Part shown: in pieces, positions 14,846 to 22,389 of the stretch | Position numbering within the stretch: the stretch's first letter is position 1 | Layout: every line of letters begins with the position of its first letter | NCBI GenBank assembly: GCA_964350605.1 | Contig: CAYGKP010000003.1 | Coordinates: forward strand, 1 to 37,681 | DNA from: CAYGKP01 sp964350605 | GTDB taxonomy: Bacteria; Bacteroidota; Bacteroidia; Cytophagales; JAAEPT01 | DNA: 37,681 nt | Direction of reading: 5' to 3' | Notes under the pieces: model-generated | The model's input: the letters and a program-made list of their open reading frames with translations, nothing else | What the model was told of the DNA's origin: nothing | Databases searched by the model: none | Program-made: the position numbers and the translations under genes

Positions 14846-17278
14846 ATGAAATCGACTGCTAAGTCTCTGCTTCTGCTGCTGTATACCCTTTGGGTTGCAA
14901 CGGAAACCGCCCATGCGCAAACTGGTTCGGTTGTGCATGGGCACGTGCTGGGGCCCAAAGGATCACCAGTTGAGTTTGCCGCCGTGGTGCTGGATGGCGG
15001 GCCGCTATCGACTTATGCCGACGAATACGGTCATTTTCATTTTCCCGAGGTCGCACCCGGCCCGCACCAGCTTCAATGTGAAGCTGTGGGCTACCAGCCG
15101 TTCTCAAAACAGATTGTCGTCGAGCCAGGCCAGGAATTGAGCGTAGAAGTGGTCATGAAAACCGACTTACTTCACTTGGACGAAGTCGTCGTTTCCGCCA
15201 CCCGCAGCCGCATGTTGCGCCGGGATGCACCTGTCATTGTCGGCGTAGTCGACCAACGAACCATGGAAGCGACCCAGTCGCTCACCCTTTCGGAAGGGCT
15301 TAGCTACCAACCTGGGGTCCGTGTCGAGACCAATTGCCAGAACTGTGGCTTCACACAAGTGCGCATGAATGGCCTCCAGGGCCCCTACACCCAAATTCTG
15401 ATCAACGGAAGGCCTTCGTTCAGTGCCTTGGTGGGTGTCTATGGCCTCGAACAAATTCCCACCAACATGATCGAGCGAATCGAAGTGGTCCGCGGCGGCG
15501 GTTCGGCGTTGTACGGCGGCAATGCCATCGCGGGCACGATCAACGTGATTACTCGTGATCCCACGGAAAGCAGCTACCGAATCGGCTCAAGCGGCAACCT
15601 GATCGGTGGCGAGGCATTGGACGGCCTGATGAGCGTGAATGCTTCGGTAGTCAATGAATCGGGCCAACGCGGCGTGACGGTCTTCGGCTTCCGGCGCGCC
15701 CGACAGGGCTATGATGCCAACAACGACGGCTATACCGAGATCACGGAGTTGCAGAACACTACGTTGGGCTTCCAAGCCTTCGAGCGGCTGTCCTCCCGAT
15801 CGCGATTGGGGTTAGAGGTGCACCACATCAACGAATACCGCCGGGGCGGCAACCGCCTGGATTTCGAGCCGCACCAGGCCGATATCGCCGAGATGCTCGA
15901 CCACCGCATTACGGGCATTCAACTCAGCTTCGAGGCCGAGAGCAAGGACGAGCGGCATGCTGTGGCTCTCTACTCGGCTCCCCAGTTCACCCACCGAAAC
16001 TCCTATTATGGTGGGGGCGGCAATGTCGATCTGTCGACGGCGACCAATGCATCTGACAGCTTGGTCTTGCTAGCCGAGCGTGACCAAGCCGCGCGATACT
16101 ATGGGAAGACCGATGACCTGGTCTGGGTCAACGGGGCCTTGTATACCTACAGCTTCTCGTCGCTGCTGGGCCGCCGAGGGTCTTTGACAGTGGGCGGCGA
16201 GCAAGCCTACAATTCGGTTTCCGACCGCATGCCAGGGTACAACCGTGAGATTGCTCAAACCGTGAACACCTGGGCGGGGTATGCCCAATTGCAGGTTCGG
16301 CCCCTCGAAAGGCTGACGATTCTTACGGGCCTGCGGGTCGATCGTGTGGGGATCGATGGGAGCTACCAATTCGCAGGAAGCGAGGAGGGCCGCATAGACC
16401 GGGTGTTGACGGTGGTCAACCCACGCTTGCAGTTGATGTGGGACCTCAGCAACTCCTGGCGGCTGCGGACTGGGTATGCGCGGGGCTTTCGTGCACCACA
16501 AGCGTTCAATGAGGACTTGCATTTGGCAACTGTCGGGGGAGAGGCGCAGGTCATTCGCCTGTCCAATGACTTGGCACCCGAGACTTCGCATAGCTTGACC
16601 GCTTCGCTGACTTGGACTGGGAACCTGGGCCAAACCCAAGGCCTGGTCACCCTTGATGGATTCTGGACGCGCTTACTTGACCCGTTCTTGAACGAGACGG
16701 TGCCCAATCAACCCTCGAACAACTTCTTGCTGCTGGAAAAACGCAATGGTTCGGGGGCCACGGTGGCGGGGGCGAACCTGGAGGTGAACTTGGCCTTCTC
16801 GAAGAAATGGCGGGTTCAGGTGGGGGGTACCTACCAGTTGGCGGACTACGACCAAGCCGAAACCATCTTTGAAACCGGCGACCCGGATAGCACGGTCTCG
16901 ACCGTTCGCATCCTGCGCACCCCGAATGCCTATGGCTATTCGACCACCACCTATTCGCCGACCGAACGCTGGGACCTCTCACTTTCCGGCTTATTCACTG
17001 GCTCGATGCGTGTGCCGGAAGTGGTTGATCCTTCGACGCAGTTTGTCCGTCTGCGCGAGACACCTTCGTTCCTGGAAGTTCACGTCAAGCTGGCCCACAC
17101 CATTCCACTGGACGAGAAGGGGGGCAGCAAACTCCAACTCTACGGCGGTGTCCAGAACCTTCTGGAGAGTTACCAAGAGGACTTTCAAACGGGCGCCAAC
17201 CGCGACGCGAACTACATCTACGGCCCCGCGCGGCCCCGTACGTTCTTTCTGGGCTTAACCCTGGGCGGCGGCTTTTAG
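14846..17278 (+). CDS. TonB-dependent outer-membrane receptor with NCQNC motif
   Basis: Outer-membrane active transporter, 810 aa from ATG 14846 (chosen because the signal peptide MKSTAKSLLLLLYTLWVATE begins there; a TTG 24 nt upstream lies inside a palindrome). Order: signal peptide (1-25), carboxypeptidase-regulatory-like domain (about 28-110), TonB-box-like LDEVVVSATR, plug (about 125-230), then a 22-strand-type barrel ending with a Leu/Phe-rich strand. The plug carries NCQNCGFTQVRMNGLQGPYT (about 162-181), then GLEQIPTNMIERIEVVRGGG and ALYGGNAIAGTINV. The Cys-x-x-Cys subgroup is one I associate with small metal or heme-type receptors in Bacteroidota, not with SusC glycan importers, and no SusD gene is adjacent. 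It is divergent from GH8 across the palindrome cluster, which suggests shared regulation. Confidence 0.9.
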   Translation: MKSTAKSLLLLLYTLWVATETAHAQTGSVVHGHVLGPKGSPVEFAAVVLDGGPLSTYADEYGHFHFPEVAPGPHQLQCEAVGYQPFSKQIVVEPGQELSVEVVMKTDLLHLDEVVVSATRSRMLRRDAPVIVGVVDQRTMEATQSLTLSEGLSYQPGVRVETNCQNCGFTQVRMNGLQGPYTQILINGRPSFSALVGVYGLEQIPTNMIERIEVVRGGGSALYGGNAIAGTINVITRDPTESSYRIGSSGNLIGGEALDGLMSVNASVVNESGQRGVTVFGFRRARQGYDANNDGYTEITELQNTTLGFQAFERLSSRSRLGLEVHHINEYRRGGNRLDFEPHQADIAEMLDHRITGIQLSFEAESKDERHAVALYSAPQFTHRNSYYGGGGNVDLSTATNASDSLVLLAERDQAARYYGKTDDLVWVNGALYTYSFSSLLGRRGSLTVGGEQAYNSVSDRMPGYNREIAQTVNTWAGYAQLQVRPLERLTILTGLRVDRVGIDGSYQFAGSEEGRIDRVLTVVNPRLQLMWDLSNSWRLRTGYARGFRAPQAFNEDLHLATVGGEAQVIRLSNDLAPETSHSLTASLTWTGNLGQTQGLVTLDGFWTRLLDPFLNETVPNQPSNNFLLLEKRNGSGATVAGANLEVNLAFSKKWRVQVGGTYQLADYDQAETIFETGDPDSTVSTVRILRTPNAYGYSTTTYSPTERWDLSLSGLFTGSMRVPEVVDPSTQFVRLRETPSFLEVHVKLAHTIPLDEKGGSKLQLYGGVQNLLESYQEDFQTGANRDANYIYGPARPRTFFLGLTLGGGF

Positions 17279-17287
17279 GTGGTTGGG

Positions 17288-18265
17288 CTACCGACGAGGC
17301 CAGAAGCGCAGGCCCACTGCCATGTGATCGCTGGGGCCTTTGACATATTCCTTTCCATAGTGAGTTCGCAGGGGGCGAAGGCCGCCGTACTTCGGGTCGG
17401 GTTCAAAGCGGTGGGGTGGCGCCCAAACCGTCATCGTTGAATCGACCAGCCAATGCGTGGGCTCCATGGGGCAGGCTAAGATCTGGTCAAACCACTGCCA
17501 GCGGCCTTGGTACTGAAGGGTTCCGATGCTGTCCTCCCGCATGCGGGGGAGTGCTAGGTTGGTCAGTCTGTGGGTCGTGACCAGGGTCGTGACGCTGGAA
17601 TCGGTGGGTTCGTCGTTGAAATCGCCGATGATGTAGAAGGGAATCTGCTGCTGGCTGTTGAGGGAATCGAGCGCTTGGCTGAGGCATGCAGAGGCAGCCA
17701 TGCGGCCCGGAATCGACCCTATATAGCCGTGGTAGCGAGAAGGCCAATGCAACACGGCCACCCCGATGGTATTGCCACCGGGCAGGGTGCCAACGGCAAC
17801 GAGCATGTCGCGGGTTTCGTCGGCGGTATCGGGCAGGGCGGGGGTAATCCAGGCTACGTTCAACAGGCGGAAGAACGTACTGTCGTACAGCAAGGCGCAG
17901 TCGATGCCGCGTTCGTCCAACGACTCACGGTGAAGGATGCCCCAGTGTTTCTTTGGAAACTGAGGGTGGCCCACCAGGTCTTCCAATACACGGCGGTTTT
18001 CGACTTCCCCAAGGCCGATCAGACGCAGGTTCCAGGCCTTGTCCATCCGAGAGAACTCCTCGGCCAGCACTTGTTGCTTGTGGGCGTACATCGGCGCATC
18101 CCAATGCTTCCAACCTGCGGGCGTGAATTCGAAGTCGTTCCGTCCGGTATCGTGAACGGTATCGAACAGGTTCTCGACGTTCCAATAGGCGAGGGACCAG
18201 GCTTCGTATTGGGCCCAACACCAAACCGACAGCGAGAGAAGCCAGGCAGTCAATAGAACCTTCAT
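17288..18265 (-). CDS. Secreted endonuclease/exonuclease/phosphatase (EEP) family protein
   Basis: 325 aa, exported by a signal peptide ending VWCWAQ (residue 19). EEP-fold motifs in order are YWNVENLFD (metal-binding Asn/Glu region), GLGEVENRRVLEDL (catalytic metal Glu), LHWPSR, IGDFNDEP (Asp/Asn pair) and the terminal SDHMAV (catalytic Asp-His). This fits the family of Mg-dependent phosphodiesterases that includes DNase I-like nucleases and inositol or lipid phosphatases. Secretion suggests extracellular or periplasmic nuclease or phosphatase activity, perhaps phosphate or nucleotide scavenging. It is 26 nt downstream of the channel-like gene on the same strand and probably co-transcribed; it converges with the TonB receptor gene 9 nt away. 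Confidence 0.92.
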   Translation of the reverse strand: MKVLLTAWLLSLSVWCWAQYEAWSLAYWNVENLFDTVHDTGRNDFEFTPAGWKHWDAPMYAHKQQVLAEEFSRMDKAWNLRLIGLGEVENRRVLEDLVGHPQFPKKHWGILHRESLDERGIDCALLYDSTFFRLLNVAWITPALPDTADETRDMLVAVGTLPGGNTIGVAVLHWPSRYHGYIGSIPGRMAASACLSQALDSLNSQQQIPFYIIGDFNDEPTDSSVTTLVTTHRLTNLALPRMREDSIGTLQYQGRWQWFDQILACPMEPTHWLVDSTMTVWAPPHRFEPDPKYGGLRPLRTHYGKEYVKGPSDHMAVGLRFWPRR

Positions 18266-18291
18266 CTCGCTGTATCGACGATTGCTCGGGG

Positions 18292-19053
18292 CTAGCTTTT
18301 GCTTCCGCTGCCGACCCCCATGATCCGACCGATCAGGAAGACGACATACAGATTGCCTGCCAGCGACTCGATGGTCGCCACATCACGAATGGCGCGCGAG
18401 GCTTCGGGGTACGGGCTGTCGATGCCCCCCAGTGTGGAGATGCTCATGGTGATCCCGCTCAGGTAGCTGTAAATCCCATTGGGGATGTCCTCGCCAAAGG
18501 CACCGGGCAGGGCTACGTTGATCAGGTCGTACACACTGCCAAAGGCCATGGCCATGGTCAAGTAGATGCAAGCCGAACCCCACAGCCGCTCGCTGGCCGA
18601 ATGCTGGCCAGTGAAGATGGCTTGGCCGGCAAGGATCAGCGCGCTGATCTCAATCGACATCCAGCAGAGGTGAATGATGTAGTACTCTGCAGCCCGGCCC
18701 TCCAGCCAGTAAATCGGGTTTTCGGTGATGATCGCGGTAATGGCTGTGACCATCAAAAGAACCAAAACAGCCCAAGGCACCCATTTACTGGGCGAGAAGG
18801 CTCGGTTCAAATCCCAGAGCAAATAGAGGTAGACCCCTGCGATGGCCAGCATCGGCAGGCGAATCAAGGAGCGGCCCCCGTCGGCTTCTTGGGCCATCAG
18901 CACATCCTTGAGGGGGATGAGCAGGGTGATCACGATGATCTGGTAGATGACAATCCGACGAAAATCGCTCGCTTTGCGCTGGCGGGCCCGAAGGACACGT
19001 TTTGCCTTGGTGTATTGGCTAGTCATGAGTTGCTCGTGGGCTTCAAAGTACAT
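18292..19053 (-). CDS. Integral membrane protein resembling a potassium-channel pore domain with an altered filter
   Basis: 253 aa with about five to six hydrophobic segments (roughly 33-54, 65-80, 92-110, 124-146, 160-180, 228-245). The last part has the channel layout: outer helix, a re-entrant pore-like segment GIYSYLSGITMSISTLGGID (193-212), then an inner helix ESLAGNLYVVFLIGRIMG. In Ion_trans_2 channels the filter is TxGYGD or similar; here it is TLGGID, with Tyr replaced by Gly and the second Gly by Ile, so normal K+ selectivity is doubtful. It has a rare good Shine-Dalgarno-like GAGGGGAAAG upstream of ATG 19053. It may be co-transcribed with the EEP gene. The channel assignment is inference from pattern only. 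Confidence 0.7.
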   Translation of the reverse strand: MYFEAHEQLMTSQYTKAKRVLRARQRKASDFRRIVIYQIIVITLLIPLKDVLMAQEADGGRSLIRLPMLAIAGVYLYLLWDLNRAFSPSKWVPWAVLVLLMVTAITAIITENPIYWLEGRAAEYYIIHLCWMSIEISALILAGQAIFTGQHSASERLWGSACIYLTMAMAFGSVYDLINVALPGAFGEDIPNGIYSYLSGITMSISTLGGIDSPYPEASRAIRDVATIESLAGNLYVVFLIGRIMGVGSGSKS

Positions 19054-19082
19054 ACTTTCCCCTCAATCAACTGCTTACACCC

Positions 19083-19835
19083 ATGCGCCGAATCGCGTTT
19101 CATAGCCTGTTTGTCTTGACCCTCTCTTCCTTTTGGGCCTGCCAGTCCATCGAGGTGGAAGATGTCGTTAACGTCAACCCCGGGCGGGTTCATCAGTCGC
19201 TCACGGTCACCTACAGTGAAAACGAAGAAGCACTGAGTGCACGCGCGCAGTTCCGATTTGGGGGGAGTACGGGTACCACGCTACGGCTAACCAACGATTG
19301 CAAGGTCTTGTTCGACGGCGAAGAAATGGGTGGAAACGAGCAGTTCTTGCAAGGCATGGTCTACAGCACCCGATCGGGGGGTGGTTTCCAGCCTGGGCGC
19401 CATGAGTTCTCTTATCACGACCTGGACGGCAGCACCTTTGCCAACAGTGTGTCGCTGCGCAGCTTTGGTTCAATCATGGTGCCTCAGACCATTGACGTGA
19501 ATGAGGATGCAGTCATTACTTGGACGGGCGAAAGCCTGGTGGCGGGGGAAGAGGTGTCGATTTACATCTCGGGTGAGAAGGGCAAAAGTGCAAGCCTGAC
19601 CATCAAAATGACCGGCGCAAACCGAGTGGTGCTCGAGCCCAAGCACATGAAGAATCTGTTCGATGGCCCCGCCGAGTTGAGCCTCAGCCGCAGTACCAGT
19701 CAGCCAGTTACCGAGGGCACCGAAGTGGGGGGAACCATTTCAGGCATCTACAAAGCCAAGGACCTCAGCCTTCAAATCACGGGCCGCCCTGCGCCGAAGG
19801 AGGAAGAACCTACGCAGGCTGGGGAAAGCCAATAG
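19083..19835 (+). CDS. Exported, probably lipid-anchored hypothetical protein
   Basis: 250 aa. The N-terminus has a short basic start, a hydrophobic stretch and SSFWAC (Cys20), a weak lipobox, followed by acidic residues (QSIEVEDVV), so an outer-membrane lipoprotein is likely. The body is beta-rich, with a possible two-domain sandwich: the first half ends in a GGGFQPGRHEFSYHDLDG hairpin and the second begins with VNEDAVITWTG. A low-complexity Pro/Glu tail follows (APKEEEPTQAGESQ). I do not recognise a family. It is divergent from the channel-like gene (29 nt between starts), so both promoters must lie within or beside this short gap. Confidence 0.75.
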   Translation: MRRIAFHSLFVLTLSSFWACQSIEVEDVVNVNPGRVHQSLTVTYSENEEALSARAQFRFGGSTGTTLRLTNDCKVLFDGEEMGGNEQFLQGMVYSTRSGGGFQPGRHEFSYHDLDGSTFANSVSLRSFGSIMVPQTIDVNEDAVITWTGESLVAGEEVSIYISGEKGKSASLTIKMTGANRVVLEPKHMKNLFDGPAELSLSRSTSQPVTEGTEVGGTISGIYKAKDLSLQITGRPAPKEEEPTQAGESQ

Positions 19836-19902
19836 CGGCATTTGGCGGCGAACGGTAACTAATTGTGCTGAGCGACGTACTGAGGCTATGTGCTTGCAAA
19901 TT

Positions 19903-19936
19903 CCAGTTTGACTGCGGTTCTTACCCGCGGAACTGG
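19903..19936 (+). other. Hairpin between the lipoprotein-like and small membrane protein genes
   Basis: CCAGTT / AACTGG outer arms enclose a GCGG / CCGC inner stem. No T-tract follows, so it may be a leader structure of the downstream gene or a weak transcript end. The rest of the 146-nt gap shows nothing clear. Confidence 0.35.
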
Positions 19937-19981
19937 GCAACCAGGCCGAACCAACTCAACCTTCACTAATCGAATCTTATC

Positions 19982-20353
19982 ATGTCTAAATTGAAAACCG
20001 CGGGAATCATCTCGCTCATCATTTACATCGTCTACACTCTTGGTGCGCTCGCGCTTCTTTTGATGGGTGGTGCATTTGCCGGTGTGTTCGGTGCACTAGG
20101 TGGCAGCATTTTGATCATCGGTGTTCTCATGCTTGCGCTTTGCATTATGGGTATCATTGGTAGCTCGAAAATCATGAAGAACAAGGGTCGTGTTTTGTAC
20201 TTGATCCCTACTTTCATCTTCGTTCTTCTGGGCGTTTTAGGCATTTTTGGGGCTCTTTTCGGAGGCAACATCCAGATTGGCAGCCTTTTGATGCAAGTTT
20301 TGTTCACGGGTGGATTGGCGTACTCGCTGATTCTCGTTCTGAAGCACAAGTAG
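19982..20353 (+). CDS. Small multi-pass membrane protein
   Basis: 123 aa with four hydrophobic segments: about 8-30, 33-60, 72-92 and 99-119. There is a short basic cytoplasmic loop SSKIMKNKGR (61-70) and a basic tail LKHK. It is Gly/Ala/Leu/Ile-rich with no catalytic residue visible. This resembles the many small four-helix membrane proteins of unknown function (DUF4064-like in general look, not a firm match). Codon usage is less G+C-rich at third positions than in the neighbours, consistent with a hydrophobic or well-expressed protein. It is followed 30 nt later by a strong terminator, so it is probably a single-gene unit. Confidence 0.75.
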   Translation: MSKLKTAGIISLIIYIVYTLGALALLLMGGAFAGVFGALGGSILIIGVLMLALCIMGIIGSSKIMKNKGRVLYLIPTFIFVLLGVLGIFGALFGGNIQIGSLLMQVLFTGGLAYSLILVLKHK

Positions 20354-20383
20354 ACGGTTAGAAAACCTTCGCTACATACAACA

Positions 20384-20410
20384 GAAAGCCCCGCCATTGG
20401 CGGGGCTTTC
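20384..20410. terminator. Bidirectional terminator-like hairpin between convergent genes
   Basis: GAAAGCCCCGCC / GGCGGGGCTTTC is a perfect 12-bp stem with a 3-nt loop. It lies 30 nt after the small membrane protein and 24 nt after the end of the minus-strand TraB/GumN gene; the plus-strand side continues GCGTTTTA. Confidence 0.8.
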
Positions 20411-20434
20411 GCGTTTTAGGTGGGGGTGTGGGCC

Positions 20435-21424
20435 TCAGTCCCGTTGCTTTTTGGGCTTGGCTGACTTTCCCTTTTTGGTGCCTTTCTCCGGCATGGTTGG
20501 GGCGTCTACCGCTGGGCTTCGAAACCCGAAGGGCAGGGCTACGAGCTCGTAACCTTGTTGACGCAGTAAGGCGACTACCCCATTGGGACCACCGAGGTGG
20601 GCCGAGCCAATGGCCACGAAGGTGGGCTGGTCGCGGCACATTTGCCCAATTCGCTGGGCCATCACGGGGTTGCGGTTCGCCAGAATCGCCTCGGCGAACA
20701 GCGGGTCATAGCTTTCCTGCTCGCTGTTCGCGTACTCGACCATTCCCTCAATGTCCTGGGCCAAATAGAGCTGGGCCATTCGCTCCATCTCGTCCTTTGC
20801 TTCGGTGGTGGAATCGTTCAGTTGGCGGACGGCATCGAGCAACATTTGGGCTTGATCGGCCAGGGGAATCACATCAAGGGCGGCCATTTGCTCCCCGATG
20901 GTTTCGACGCCCAACAGCTCTTTGCCCCGTTTCTTGGCGTGGCTCTGCAAGTGCAAGTCGAGCACCTCGCCCTTCTCTTTGGTAGGTTCCATCAAGCCCT
21001 CCTCCTGGATGAGGAAGACGAGGAGTATCGGCTTGAACCGTTCGGCTACGCCCGCGTACATCCCCATGCTCTTGCGCAGGGCCTTTTTGATCAGTTTGTA
21101 ATCGGCGGTGTCAGGGTAAAAATCGCCGAGCCGCTGTTCTTTGGGGAGGAAGAACAAGTGAAGCGAACCCATCACCGAGCCTTGGTCCATGAGCAGTTCA
21201 CCCGCCATGGCCTCGCAGGAATCCAGCTTTTCATAGACCACCGAGTCGAAGGCCAACACCCGTGGGTCGTCGATGTGGATGGTGCCCATCAGGTAGGAAG
21301 GGTGCTCCAGTGAGTCGTGACGGATTTCCCAGAGCAGTTGCCCCTGACCGATGCGTGGGAACAGCAAAAAACCGACAGCCAAGAGTGAGGCCAGAAACAA
21401 AAAGGGGTTGCGAGTGATGCCCAT
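20435..21424 (-). CDS. TraB/GumN family protein (exported)
   Basis: 329 aa from ATG 21424 (a TTG three codons upstream overlaps the predicted -7 box and is less likely). An N-terminal hydrophobic signal (about 5-27, ending GQGQ) is followed by the TraB/GumN hallmarks: SYLMGTIHIDD near residue 45 (first metal-like GT..H motif), a central helical region, KELLGVETIGEQMAALD (Glu motif), and near the end NPVMAQRI then FVAIGSAHLGGPNGVVALL. The fold is related to Tiki-type metalloproteases; bacterial members have no settled role. The C-terminal 25 residues are Lys-rich low complexity (KKGKSAKPKKQRD). Divergent from the MmcQ/YjbR gene, only 37 nt between starts. Confidence 0.88.
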   Translation of the reverse strand: MGITRNPFLFLASLLAVGFLLFPRIGQGQLLWEIRHDSLEHPSYLMGTIHIDDPRVLAFDSVVYEKLDSCEAMAGELLMDQGSVMGSLHLFFLPKEQRLGDFYPDTADYKLIKKALRKSMGMYAGVAERFKPILLVFLIQEEGLMEPTKEKGEVLDLHLQSHAKKRGKELLGVETIGEQMAALDVIPLADQAQMLLDAVRQLNDSTTEAKDEMERMAQLYLAQDIEGMVEYANSEQESYDPLFAEAILANRNPVMAQRIGQMCRDQPTFVAIGSAHLGGPNGVVALLRQQGYELVALPFGFRSPAVDAPTMPEKGTKKGKSAKPKKQRD

Positions 21425-21430
21425 AGTCAG

Positions 21431-21437
21431 CAAGTTA
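21431..21437 (-). promoter_or_regulatory. TAACTTG box before the TraB/GumN gene
   Basis: On the minus strand TAACTTG ends 6 nt before ATG 21424. It is a shortened match to TAnnTTTG at the same unusual distance as the other boxes in this window. Confidence 0.35.
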
Positions 21438-21461
21438 CACCTGGCTACCCATTCGACCGCC

Positions 21462-21815
21462 GTGGACCTCGATCACTTCCGACGTTTTTGCCTCTCATTG
21501 CCCGCCAGCGAGGAGACCTTGCCTTTCGGGCCCGATGCGTTGGTGATGAAAGTCATGGGCAAAATGTATGCCCTTGCTCGGCTCGAACCCTTTGGTTCGT
21601 TCAACGTGAAATGCGACCCGGAGATTGCCCAGGAATTGCGCGAGCAGTACCCCGCTGTTCTGCCGGGCTATCACATGAATAAGAAGCACTGGAACACCGT
21701 TGAGTTGAATGGCTCCATCCCGATGCGACTACTGGAACAATGGATCGCCGACTCGTACCACTTAGTAGTGGCCAGTTTGCCTAAAGCGCAACGAGAGGCG
21801 TTGGGCGAACACTAA
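21462..21815 (+). CDS. MmcQ/YjbR family protein
   Basis: 117 aa from GTG 21462. The start fits the family N-terminus (VDLDHFRRFCLSLPASEETLPF); an ATG at 21417 would overlap the divergent gene start and add residues the family lacks. Typical motifs are FGPDALVMKVMGKMYALARL, then FNVKCDPE, LREQYPAVLPGYHMNKKHWN and WIADSYHLVVASLPK. The family has a CyaY-like fold and is often annotated as DNA-binding; its cellular role is not established. No operon partner is obvious, since the rhodanese gene follows after 75 nt on the same strand. Confidence 0.88.
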   Translation: MDLDHFRRFCLSLPASEETLPFGPDALVMKVMGKMYALARLEPFGSFNVKCDPEIAQELREQYPAVLPGYHMNKKHWNTVELNGSIPMRLLEQWIADSYHLVVASLPKAQREALGEH

Positions 21816-21890
21816 GCGGTGGTTACGCAAGTGCGGGCGGTTGTGTAGCTTCACCCTTCGATTTCCTGCATCACTTCTCACTTTAACTTC

Positions 21891-22229
21891 ATGTGGCCCT
21901 TTCGCAAGAACGATACCTCAGCCCTCGAAGCCGACCAGCTTCGCGAGCTGATGAAAGCCGACCGCTCGCTAACCCTTGTGGATGTGCGCACGGCGGGCGA
22001 GTACCGCACCGAGCACCTGACCCCATGCCTCAACTTGGACCTCATGCGCGCCGATGAGTTTGGGAAGCAACTGAGTTATTACGACAAGCAGGCCACTTAT
22101 TGCGTCTATTGCGCCCGTGGTCCACGCAGCCGAAAGGCCCTCAAGCGAATGCGGAAAATGGGCTTCGAGCACGTCTTCTGGCTCAAGGGCGGGATGGGGA
22201 CTTGGACAGGACCAAAGCGCCTGCGGTAA
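21891..22229 (+). CDS. Single-domain rhodanese-like protein
   Basis: 112 aa, cytoplasmic, one rhodanese domain. It contains the substrate-side motif LVDVRTAGEYRTEHL (29-43) and the active-site loop CARGPRS with catalytic Cys74, followed by the helix RKALKRMRKMGF and the closing strand VFWLKGGMGTW. It probably carries sulfane sulfur as a Cys persulfide; the donor and acceptor are unknown. The family usually runs 100-120 aa for such single-domain forms, so it is complete. A clean terminator follows 8 nt after the stop codon. Confidence 0.92.
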   Translation: MWPFRKNDTSALEADQLRELMKADRSLTLVDVRTAGEYRTEHLTPCLNLDLMRADEFGKQLSYYDKQATYCVYCARGPRSRKALKRMRKMGFEHVFWLKGGMGTWTGPKRLR

Positions 22230-22237
22230 TCGGACTC

Positions 22238-22260
22238 CGGCACCCTTCGTGCCGTTTTTT
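22238..22260 (+). terminator. Rho-independent terminator of the rhodanese gene
   Basis: CGGCAC-CCTTC-GTGCCG is a perfect 6-bp GC stem followed directly by six T (22255-22260). Confidence 0.88.
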
Positions 22261-22341
22261 GCGTACTAACAAGAAAAGACGGGCACGCTGAGCACACTCC
22301 CAACGTTTTCCACCAGGTGGGGAACTTCGGCCCTCAGGTCC

Positions 22342-22349
22342 TAACTTGG
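22342..22349 (+). promoter_or_regulatory. Possible -7 box of the PorE-like gene
   Basis: TAACTTGG matches TAnnTTTG at all but one position and lies 40 nt before the ATG at 22390. Confidence 0.3.
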
Positions 22350-22389
22350 CACAGATGAAACCTTTGAATAGCCACTTTTTTCCTGCGCG

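Noticed and set aside
20428..20985. 185-codon plus-strand frame opposite the TraB/GumN gene
   Set aside because: The minus-strand frame has all TraB/GumN motifs. This one is Arg/Pro/Trp-rich shadow sequence.
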